A DNA stretch of 30,675 bases from Ruminococcus sp. (GTDB taxonomy: Bacteria; Bacillota_A; Clostridia; Oscillospirales; Acutalibacteraceae), in assembly GCA_017481395.1 (NCBI GenBank), contig JAFUPE010000027.1, positions 1 through 30,675 of the forward strand, in the 5' to 3' direction. A model generated the notes under the pieces. That model made no database searches, was not told the DNA's origin, and was given only the letters and a program-made list of their open reading frames with translations. Shown here one piece after another: positions 24,487 to 30,675 of this stretch. Both the position numbers and the translations under genes were made by a program. How positions within the stretch are numbered: position 1 is the stretch's first letter; each line of letters opens with the position of its first letter.

Positions 24487-25316
24487 ACTTCCTTTTGAAG
24501 TTTAATTAACCATTTGGCAGATGTTGCAAGGGAAGCCTCGCAGTAGGGAACAAAGTATAACATACCTACACCTGTAAGTGCAAGCAAAAACCAACCGCCG
24601 AAGGAATACATCAGTCTTCTGACCGAAGTGTTAAGCACACCGCTTAAAATTCTTTCTGATTCTTTTATATACGTGCCCGAAGGCTTGCTGTCGTCTTCAA
24701 TGAATAAGTAAATACTGAGGAACTGTCGTGATGTCCACAAAATCCATATAGCAAGTCCTGCAATACCTGTTAAGAAGACTAAAAATGTAAGTAACGAATT
24801 TACAAAGGTGCTGAACTCATTGTTCATAATTGCGAGGAAAATCATATATGCAGGTGCTATGCAGGGTATGAATTTTACAACACATAAAAGTCCGTATCTG
24901 AAAGCGAATAACAAGCAGTTTTTTAGCTTAACGGTCAGATAATAGAACACGTCTGAAACCTTAGCATCTTCGCCTTTTGAAAGCAGATAAAAGTACCTTT
25001 TAACGCCGCAATAAAGAGGGAATATAAATAGAAATCCCAACACAAAGGCTATAAAACCGCCTGAGCCTGATACAGTCATAAGCAAAGCAAAGCCGAGGGA
25101 CTCTTCGCTTTCGAGAGAAAACATCGGGTCAAGCTCTGCAAGTGCGTTGAAAAGAGGTGTAAGCACTACTTCAATTCCAAGCACAATGGCACTTTGTAAA
25201 AACAGCACCAAAAGCACACTTGCGAATATCAAAAGAAAAGTAGCTATCGCCGAGCTCCAGTTTCCTTTGGAAAGAACAGATTTCGCTTCATTGCGGATTC
25301 TTTTTTCAGCGTTCAT
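24480..25316 (-). CDS. DUF975-type integral membrane protein
   Basis: 278 residues with about five or six helices. It opens RIRNEAKSVLSKGNWSSAI, the N-terminal pattern of DUF975 membrane proteins, and has the C-terminal region with YIKESERILSG followed by a long hydrophobic helix. The function of the family is unknown to me. AAGGAGGT lies about ten bases before the ATG and overlaps the stop of the dipeptidase gene; the 3' end overlaps the GT2 start. Being encoded between a peptidase and glycan-modifying enzymes suggests an envelope role, which is inference only. Confidence 0.8.
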   Translation of the reverse strand: MNAEKRIRNEAKSVLSKGNWSSAIATFLLIFASVLLVLFLQSAIVLGIEVVLTPLFNALAELDPMFSLESEESLGFALLMTVSGSGGFIAFVLGFLFIFPLYCGVKRYFYLLSKGEDAKVSDVFYYLTVKLKNCLLFAFRYGLLCVVKFIPCIAPAYMIFLAIMNNEFSTFVNSLLTFLVFLTGIAGLAIWILWTSRQFLSIYLFIEDDSKPSGTYIKESERILSGVLNTSVRRLMYSFGGWFLLALTGVGMLYFVPYCEASLATSAKWLIKLQKEVC

Positions 25317-25331
25317 ATACCAAAAACCTCC

Positions 25332-26693
25332 TTATTCGGCTGTAAACATCCTGTACATAGCCTCCAGACAAATCTGGGCATGCTTCATAAAGTTTTCCTC
25401 ATCAATACCTTCGTTGTCGGTATGGAGATTTGAAGGGTCACCTTTAAATACAGGACCAAATGCAACTCCGTTTCCGCCTAACTTTCTGGCGTAAGTTCCG
25501 CCGCCTGTGGCGTACATTTCGGGAGCTTCGCTCATAATTTCCTCATAAGCTTCCTTTAAAATGCCGATAACAGGTCTTGAATCGTCAAGGTACAGGGGCT
25601 TTGAATGACTAAGCACGTTTACCTCAACATTTTCAAAATCAGCCGCTTTTTTTACCCTTCTTATAAGCTCCTTGCCGCCAAAAGTAACAGGGTAGCGTAT
25701 GTCAAGGGTTGCTCGCTCTGTAGTTTCGTTAATCTCAATTGTAGATGCACAAACTGTAAGTGCTCCCGACTGAGAATCTCGCATCTTCATTCCAAGGGAT
25801 GTACCGTCACTTTCCATTCTGATTCTGGTAGAAAGGAACGAGCAGAGGTTACCTAAGGATGAAAGAGTAAAGTTAGCTGAAAGCAGGTCGATAAGGTCAA
25901 GAATTGCATTGTGACCCTTTTGAGGCTCACATGCATGAGCCGCCTTGCCTTTTGACTTTATCATCATTCCATCGGGTGTATACATAAATTCAAACTCGCC
26001 ATCTTTTGCATCGGCAAGCCTCATAAGCTGATGGTCGTCACTTTCACTGCAGTTAATTACAGCATAAGCTGTGTCGGCAACAGCATTAACAACAGTACCG
26101 CCCTTAAGCTCGGTAAGCACAGCGGCGTCGCCTCTTTTGCAGGTAAGCTCAAGCTGTAAAATACCCTTTTCTGCTCTGCAAATACCATAATCGGCATCAG
26201 GAGTAAATGACATATCAGGCATAGCTTCTTTACCAAAATATGCGGCTACGTCGGTCATACCTACCTCTTCGTCTGTGCCGAAAATTGCTCTTAATGTGTT
26301 TTTGCCCTCAACACCGCATTCCTTAAGAATTCTTAAGCAGTAAAGAGTAACCAACGCGGCACCCTTGTCGTCGGCGACTCCTCTACCGAAAAGCCTGCCG
26401 TCCTTTCTGGTAAGCTCAAAGGGGTTTGTATCCCAACCTGAGGATGCAGGTACAACGTCAAGATGTGTAAGCGTAGCACAAAGCAAGCCACCGTCGCCAA
26501 GCTGTGCGTGACCCGCTTTGTTGTCGATGTTTTTGGTTATAAGACCGAAGCCTTCGGCTTTATTAAGCATCCAGTTAAGTGCTTCGGTACACTTCTCGGG
26601 ACTCTCCGAAGAAACGGATTCTATCCTTATAAGCTCGTCAAGGTCTTTTAAAAGTTCTTCTTTATATTCAAGAATTTTACTGCCGAATGACAT
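25332..26693 (-). CDS. M20 family dipeptidase (PepV-like)
   Basis: 453 residues, cytoplasmic, binuclear zinc peptidase. Motifs: THLDVVP (His77, Asp79), GVADDKG (105-111), GTDEEVG (Glu142-Glu143), PDADY (165-169) and TGGGTYAR near the C-terminus. The inserted lid domain and overall length fit PepV/Sapep rather than shorter M20 deacylases. PepV-type enzymes cleave dipeptides with little regard for the side chain. Start ATG with GAGGTGA upstream. First gene of the operon with DUF975, GT2 and LicD; the 5' leader holds a hairpin and a possible micro-ORF (see findings). Confidence 0.93.
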   Translation of the reverse strand: MSFGSKILEYKEELLKDLDELIRIESVSSESPEKCTEALNWMLNKAEGFGLITKNIDNKAGHAQLGDGGLLCATLTHLDVVPASSGWDTNPFELTRKDGRLFGRGVADDKGAALVTLYCLRILKECGVEGKNTLRAIFGTDEEVGMTDVAAYFGKEAMPDMSFTPDADYGICRAEKGILQLELTCKRGDAAVLTELKGGTVVNAVADTAYAVINCSESDDHQLMRLADAKDGEFEFMYTPDGMMIKSKGKAAHACEPQKGHNAILDLIDLLSANFTLSSLGNLCSFLSTRIRMESDGTSLGMKMRDSQSGALTVCASTIEINETTERATLDIRYPVTFGGKELIRRVKKAADFENVEVNVLSHSKPLYLDDSRPVIGILKEAYEEIMSEAPEMYATGGGTYARKLGGNGVAFGPVFKGDPSNLHTDNEGIDEENFMKHAQICLEAMYRMFTAE

Positions 26694-26731
26694 AATTCAC
26701 CTCAAAAATTGTTTGGAGTTATAAAAAACAC

Positions 26732-26760
26732 TTTACCTCCAAAGTATATTAGTATATAAT
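26732..26760 (+). promoter_or_regulatory. Candidate promoter of yfbR
   Basis: TTTACC (26732-26737), 17-base spacer, perfect TATAAT (26755-26760). The -35 is only a partial match. Confidence 0.5.
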
Positions 26761-26827
26761 CAGATTATGATATTATACCATATATATTCTGAAAATGCAC
26801 TATGTTTTTTAGAAATAAGGAGATTTT

Positions 26828-27412
26828 ATGGCAAATTACAATTTTTTCGCTATGCTTAACCGAATGAAGTATATAAATCGCTGGGGGTTGATGAACAATA
26901 CAAGGGAAGAAAACATCGGCGAGCACAGTCTGGAGGTGGCAATTTTTGCTCATGCCTTAGCGACTATTGCCAATAAACGCTTTGGAGAAAACCTTAACGC
27001 CGAAAAAGCGGCACTATTAGGACTCTTTCATGATGCAAGCGAGATTATCACAGGAGATTTACCTACACCGGTCAAATATTTTGACCCAAAAATCAAGGAC
27101 GCCTATAAAAATATCGAGCATTTAAGCGAGCAAAAGCTTTTATCGATGCTTCCCGAATACTTAAGGGACGATTACTCACCGTTGGTAGATTCAGAGCTTT
27201 CTGACGAAAAGCTTCACCTTTACGTTAAAGCTGCCGACAAGCTTTCGGCTCTTGTTAAGTGTACCGAGGAGCTTAAAATGGGCAATAACGAGTTTTTAAA
27301 GGCTGAGCGAAGTACCAGAGAAGCACTTAAGAATATCGAACTTCCTGCACTAAAAGTATTTATGGAGGAGTTTTTACCTGCATTCAGCCTTACTCTTGAT
27401 GAGTTGGATTGA
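26828..27412 (+). CDS. yfbR: 5'-deoxynucleotidase, YfbR type (HD domain)
   Basis: Removes the 5'-phosphate of deoxynucleoside monophosphates in the cytoplasm. The 194-residue sequence follows E. coli YfbR closely: FFAMLNRMKYINRWGLM, GEHSLEVA, LFHDASE, TGDLPTPVKYF, and GNNEFL near the end. Metal and catalytic residues His33, His68, Asp69, Glu72 and Asp137 fall at the same numbers as in E. coli. AAGGAG stands seven bases before the ATG. Single gene, divergent from the dipeptidase operon. No convincing terminator: an ACAAAATC/GATTTTGT inverted repeat (27412-27442) follows without a T run. Confidence 0.96.
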   Translation: MANYNFFAMLNRMKYINRWGLMNNTREENIGEHSLEVAIFAHALATIANKRFGENLNAEKAALLGLFHDASEIITGDLPTPVKYFDPKIKDAYKNIEHLSEQKLLSMLPEYLRDDYSPLVDSELSDEKLHLYVKAADKLSALVKCTEELKMGNNEFLKAERSTREALKNIELPALKVFMEEFLPAFSLTLDELD

Positions 27413-27448
27413 CAAAATCTCCTAAAAATCTGATGATTTTGTGAAAGT

Positions 27449-27477
27449 TTGACGATTTCTTACAATAATTCTATATT
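27449..27477 (+). promoter_or_regulatory. Promoter of the LCP gene
   Basis: TTGACG (27449-27454), 17-base spacer, TATATT (27472-27477). The -10 sits inside the palindrome TTCTATATTAGAA. Confidence 0.7.
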
Positions 27478-27481
27478 AGAA
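27469..27481. repeat. Palindromic element TTCTA-N3-TAGAA over the LCP -10
   Basis: A 13-base dyad that covers the -10 hexamer. Related copies are TTACAAATTAGAA (27508-27520, one arm imperfect) and TTCTAATATAGAA and TTCTAATTTAGAA at the right edge. Candidate operator or regulon-specific -10. Confidence 0.45.
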
Positions 27482-27548
27482 ATATAAAATGATTTCAATA
27501 GTTATAATTACAAATTAGAATATTATGACTTCAAGAAGGTGATGGGTA

Positions 27549-28673
27549 ATGTCCACAGAAGAAAATCAGGAGTTTGTCGATATCAGCTCCTCTGCTGATA
27601 TACGCTCCCATTCTCAGAAAAAGTCAAAGAAAAAGCTGATTGTTATTAAGGTTATCTGCTGTTTGCTGTCGGTGCTTTTTCTTGTGGGCGGTGTTGCTTT
27701 CATTGTATACTATAGCACACTTAACAAGTTCCAGTACAAAGATATTGATAAAGGCTCGGCAGTAGGAAATCAAAACGCACAAGCCTCAACAGACCCTACC
27801 GACCCCGAAATGCTTATAATAGATAACGAGGACGGCAATCTTTTAAGTGACCCTTATGTTCTTAATATTATGCTTTTTGGTGCTGACCAATACGGCAATC
27901 AAGGCTTAAGTGACACAATGATTTTGCTGTCTATTGATAACCGTCACGAAAAAATCAAGATGACTTCTTTTTTAAGAGACACCTATATTTCGATTCCCGG
28001 TTATTATGCCACAAAGCTTAATGCCGCATATTCTTTAGGTGGTGCCGAGCTTTCTATTGCAACAATTGAGGCAAACTATGGCGTTCAGATTGACCGTTAT
28101 GCTATTGTTAACTTTGAGACCTTTAAGGAAATTGTAGACATTATGGGCGGCGTTGATGTTGAGCTTTCTCAGGATGAGATTTATTATATCAACGACCAGA
28201 TTGCCCAGAACGGGCAGAGCGAATATTTGCCCTACGACACACAGCCCGGTATGGTTAACCTTAACGGTCAGCAGGCATTGTGGTATGCCAGAAACCGCGG
28301 CGGCTATATTAACGGTACAGAGTACGGCGGCTCGGACTGGGATAGGGTAGAGCGTCAGCGAAAGTTTCTTAATGCTGTTATAGACGAGCTTAAATCATCA
28401 GCATCTATTACAGAAATCGTGCAGATTGTAAATGCAGTTGGCCCCAATATTACTACAAACCTCAAAAACAGCGAAATTACAACCTTGGTGTCAGGTGCCT
28501 TGACTTATTTAAGCTATGATATCGAACAGCTTTCAATGCCAACAGACGGTACGTGGAGCTACGGCTACAACGAGGCAGGTTCGGTAATTCTTGTAAATGA
28601 CTGGTATCGTGCCCGTTATGACCTTGCAAAATTTATTTACGAGGATTCCGTAGCAGATAATTATTATTACTAA
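27549..28673 (+). CDS. LytR-CpsA-Psr (LCP) family glycopolymer ligase
   Basis: Attaches wall teichoic acids or other glycopolymers to peptidoglycan on the outer membrane face. 374 residues: a charged cytoplasmic N-terminus, one transmembrane helix (about 31-54), a linker, then the LCP domain. Conserved residues are GLSDTMILLSID (Asp122), SFLRDTY (Arg143, Asp144), GVQIDRYAIVNF (Arg183), LNGQQALWYARNR (Arg248) and SDWDRVERQRKF. No C-terminal accessory domain. AAGGTGAT precedes the ATG. Has its own promoter and a strong bidirectional terminator. The GT2 and LicD proteins encoded nearby could supply or decorate the polymer (inference). Confidence 0.95.
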   Translation: MSTEENQEFVDISSSADIRSHSQKKSKKKLIVIKVICCLLSVLFLVGGVAFIVYYSTLNKFQYKDIDKGSAVGNQNAQASTDPTDPEMLIIDNEDGNLLSDPYVLNIMLFGADQYGNQGLSDTMILLSIDNRHEKIKMTSFLRDTYISIPGYYATKLNAAYSLGGAELSIATIEANYGVQIDRYAIVNFETFKEIVDIMGGVDVELSQDEIYYINDQIAQNGQSEYLPYDTQPGMVNLNGQQALWYARNRGGYINGTEYGGSDWDRVERQRKFLNAVIDELKSSASITEIVQIVNAVGPNITTNLKNSEITTLVSGALTYLSYDIEQLSMPTDGTWSYGYNEAGSVILVNDWYRARYDLAKFIYEDSVADNYYY

Positions 28674-28677
28674 AAAA

Positions 28678-28716
28678 CTCCGCAGTCTTAAATTAGACTG
28701 CGGAGAAATTTTTTAT
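28678..28716. terminator. Bidirectional terminator
   Basis: Perfect eleven-base stem CTCCGCAGTCT / AGACTGCGGAG, with T runs on both strands (ATTTTTT on plus, TTTTTTAG on minus). Ends the LCP gene and the converging membrane-protein pair. Confidence 0.93.
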
Positions 28717-28719
28717 ATA

Positions 28720-29313
28720 TTAAATAATACCGTCGTAATCTTCTTTGTTTCTTTTAATTGGCTTTAAATCAAAGCACATAATGTTCAGCATAAGCACTGC
28801 GTACATAAGCGGTAAAATAAGAAGCGATGTAATAAATCCTGAAATTACAAAGGATATTGCAATAACCGCTACAAGTGAAATTGCCAGTAATATTCCGGCA
28901 AAAGCAAGGGCAAACACTCGGTTGTATACACAACCTCGGATAGTAAGACCTGCGACAATATAGGGGTATGCAAGCAGTATGCAAAGTGCCAAGCCTAAAA
29001 CTTCAAAACCACCGGGAATAAGCTTTAATATAAACATAATAATAAACGCCATTACAATAAGAACAGCCATTATGTAACAAGGAAATTCACCAAAAGCGGA
29101 TTTCTTTGTTTTTATCAGCATAAAAGCGCTTACACCTGCTGTTAAAGGCAAAACAGAAACTATAGATGCTATATTATTAAGTCCAAAGCTGTTTTCGGTA
29201 ATGGGGAATTCCAGCTTAACAACCGAAAGAACAAGCATCAGTACGGCAATTGCAATTATAATTACAGGTAGCTTTGAGTTTTCGTTAAACTCTACGTTTC
29301 TTACTTTTTTCAC
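28720..29313 (-). CDS. Six-helix membrane protein, function unknown
   Basis: 197 residues, not recognised. A short charged N-terminus precedes about six hydrophobic helices (roughly 15-34, 45-66, 78-97, 100-122, 130-157 and 158-178); a charged tail (LKPIKRNKEDYDG) follows. No catalytic or ligand motif seen. The start is GTG 29313, overlapping the upstream stop by four bases (GTGA), with AAGGAG nine bases upstream inside the preceding gene. It forms a coupled pair with that gene and ends at the shared terminator. Confidence 0.8.
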   Translation of the reverse strand: MKKVRNVEFNENSKLPVIIIAIAVLMLVLSVVKLEFPITENSFGLNNIASIVSVLPLTAGVSAFMLIKTKKSAFGEFPCYIMAVLIVMAFIIMFILKLIPGGFEVLGLALCILLAYPYIVAGLTIRGCVYNRVFALAFAGILLAISLVAVIAISFVISGFITSLLILPLMYAVLMLNIMCFDLKPIKRNKEDYDGII

Positions 29314-29999
29314 GCCTTCATTCTCCTTGGTACGTATTTTTCTTTTTTTACTTTGCCTTCAAGCTGTGCTTTCGTTTTTGAAGAAATGCAGAAAAGCAAA
29401 AGACCAAGGCAGTAGGCAATAGCATAGCAACGTGCAAGCACAGTGAATTCGCTTACAATGTATGTTGTAGAGTAGGAAATTACCGAATAAAGAATTACGA
29501 TTGTAGTAATTACTGATGCAAAAATTACAGGAAATGCGGTTTTAAGAACGCCTAATAAATATATCAATGCTAAAACAGCCGTAATTAAAAGCAAAGCCGC
29601 TTCGGCAATGTCAACGTAGTTTTGGGTGTAGCTTGACTGCATAGAAATAGAAGCATCCAGGGCTTTCTTGTTTGAGTAGGTAGTAAATGCAACAATAAGC
29701 TTTAAAATACTGCTTACAAATCCAAGTCCTGCCGCTGGAAGCAAAGCAACGCTTGCACGTTTTAAATCGTAAACTACTACACCGGCAACTGCAGAAATAG
29801 CGAATATTGCCCTTACGCATATATATACATTATATAATGCGGTTTCGTTACTGCCTTCAACTCTTGTAAATTGCGAACACATAGCTACCCACATTACCAT
29901 AAGCACAGGCAAAGAGGCTAAAACTCCCAAAAGCATTGCAAAAGTCGGCAAAGACGACTTTTTGTGTACTAAGGGAAATGATATTTTAAATGATTTCAT
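29310..29999 (-). CDS. Membrane protein, function unknown, first gene of a coupled pair
   Basis: 229 residues, not recognised. About six helices (roughly 18-40, 56-78, 85-107, 132-150, 155-177 and 185-205) and a basic C-terminus (KVKKEKYVPRRMKA). I set the start at ATG 29999 because GGAGG lies seven bases upstream; the frame is open to 30017 but those codons cover the ribosome site. Similar size and helix number to the downstream gene, though no obvious sequence similarity by eye. No promoter was clear in the 150-base gap shared with the divergent YlmC-like gene. Confidence 0.8.
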   Translation of the reverse strand: MKSFKISFPLVHKKSSLPTFAMLLGVLASLPVLMVMWVAMCSQFTRVEGSNETALYNVYICVRAIFAISAVAGVVVYDLKRASVALLPAAGLGFVSSILKLIVAFTTYSNKKALDASISMQSSYTQNYVDIAEAALLLITAVLALIYLLGVLKTAFPVIFASVITTIVILYSVISYSTTYIVSEFTVLARCYAIAYCLGLLLFCISSKTKAQLEGKVKKEKYVPRRMKA

Positions 30000-30163
30000 T
30001 ATAATCCCTCCAAACATAATTATATTTATTTTATCACAAGTAAAGGATTTTTCAATAGCTTAAGAGAAAATTCAGTAAAAAGCCGTAAATTATCACAATA
30101 CGTTCACATGTATTATTAAGCAAAGCTTTGCATATATATAGAGCAAAGGGGAGAATAAGCCTT

Positions 30164-30445
30164 ATGATTAGCAGAGTTGCAGAGCTAAGACGCAAAGAGG
30201 TAATCGACAGTATCAGCGGGTCAAGGGTCGGATTTATTGATGATATCGAAATAGATACTCTTACAGCAGGCGTAAGGTCTGTTGTGGTTTTCGGCAGACC
30301 TCGATTTTTTGGCTTGTTAGGTAAATCTGAGGATGTAATCATTCCTTGGAGCGACATAACCCTAATCGGTGAAGACACAGTGCTTATAACAACAAATATT
30401 AAAAATAAACAAAAAACATTACGACAAACCAAGTTGTTTCGTTAA
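30164..30445 (+). CDS. YlmC/YmxH family PRC-barrel protein
   Basis: 93 residues. The pattern ISRVAELRRKEVI, then GSRVGFIDDIEID, GRPRFFGLLG and DVIIPWSDITLIGEDTVLI matches the small PRC-barrel family called YlmC/YmxH, found in spore-forming Firmicutes and often annotated as sporulation-linked; the molecular role is not known to me. I use ATG 30164, which has AAAGGGGAG ten bases upstream; the frame is open to ATG 30128, but that start has no ribosome site. A short basic tail (KNKQKTLRQTKLFR) ends the protein. No terminator recognised after it. Confidence 0.88.
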   Translation: MISRVAELRRKEVIDSISGSRVGFIDDIEIDTLTAGVRSVVVFGRPRFFGLLGKSEDVIIPWSDITLIGEDTVLITTNIKNKQKTLRQTKLFR

Positions 30446-30507
30446 AATGACGGCATCGAAAGTTTGTGCCAATTAGCAATACAACTAAAGAAACATCAAA
30501 AATATTG

Positions 30508-30570
30508 TTGAATATAACGAAGAATAATTCTAATATAGAATAAATAGTTGATTATAATTCTAATTTAGAA
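30508..30570 (+). promoter_or_regulatory. Promoter-like element with two TTCTA-N3-TAGAA palindromes
   Basis: TTGAAT (30508-30513), 17-base spacer, TAATAT (30531-30536) inside TTCTAATATAGAA (30528-30540). A second perfect palindrome, TTCTAATTTAGAA, lies 30 bases downstream (30558-30570). The layout mirrors the region before the LCP gene. Any gene it serves lies beyond the window. Confidence 0.45.
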
Positions 30571-30592
30571 ATAAAAATACAGCAGATGATTT

Positions 30593-30621
30593 TTGCAAAA
30601 TCCTGAAAAGTATGCCATAAT
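30593..30621 (+). promoter_or_regulatory. Second promoter candidate at the right edge
   Basis: TTGCAA (30593-30598), 17-base spacer, CATAAT (30616-30621) with an upstream TG (TGCCATAAT). Downstream TTGTGT and ACACAA can pair, as in a structured leader cut by the window end. I see no coding frame in 30446-30675. Confidence 0.45.
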
Positions 30622-30675
30622 ACACCTCGGATTGTGTGATCAAGCAAAAATTTTACTACTTACACAAGACCTTAA

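Noticed and set aside
27412..27442. ACAAAATC / GATTTTGT inverted repeat after yfbR as a terminator
   Set aside because: The arms are AT-rich and no T run follows, so I do not call it a terminator.

Overview
The window looks like a chromosome segment of a low-to-moderate GC Firmicute, most likely a gut clostridium of the Ruminococcus/Oscillospiraceae type. Reasons: Gram-positive style RNA control (T-box, FMN and THF riboswitches), strong Shine-Dalgarno sites, canonical TTGACA/TATAAT promoters, a dnaG-rpoD cluster, sporulation-type proteins (SpoIID-like, YlmC/YmxH-like), BspA-type leucine-rich repeats and type I dockerins. The dockerin-bearing, starch-active secreted pullulanase recalls the amylosome of Ruminococcus bromii; that comparison rests on domain architecture only, not on a database match.

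Layout, left to right. 1-3.9 kb: a partial metallophosphoesterase, a penicillin-binding-type D,D-carboxypeptidase, a shortened SpoIID-like protein and an eight-helix membrane protein with an acidic tail. 4.0-5.4 kb: a secreted leucine-rich-repeat protein ending in a dockerin. 5.4-8.8 kb: T-box-controlled thrS, a VanY-fold protein that has lost its catalytic residues, and rpmE. 8.8-12.8 kb: yigZ, dnaG, rpoD and a small zincin-like protein, closely packed. 12.8-19.9 kb: a LysM protein (minus strand), eno, and two adjacent paralogous type I pullulanases, one without a signal peptide and one secreted with dockerin and starch-binding modules.

19.9-26.7 kb is read from the minus strand. A pepV-like dipeptidase, a DUF975 membrane protein, a GT2 glycosyltransferase and a LicD phosphotransferase form a tight operon. 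Next come ribU behind an FMN riboswitch, and folT plus a D-2-hydroxyacid dehydrogenase behind a THF riboswitch. 26.8-30.7 kb holds yfbR, an LCP-family cell-wall glycopolymer ligase, two small overlapping membrane-protein genes on the minus strand, a YlmC/YmxH-type PRC-barrel protein, and a non-coding right edge carrying promoter-like and palindromic elements.

Three themes link the genes: cell-envelope work (D,D-carboxypeptidase, VanY-like, LysM, SpoIID-like, GT2/LicD, LCP), alpha-glucan breakdown (an inside/outside pullulanase pair next to enolase), and vitamin uptake under riboswitch control. No tRNA, rRNA, CRISPR array, insertion sequence or prophage was seen. The most interesting items are the THF-riboswitch operon that includes a dehydrogenase, the catalytically dead VanY homologue, the tandem cytoplasmic/secreted pullulanases, and a palindromic -10 module shared by the LCP promoter and the right-edge intergenic region.
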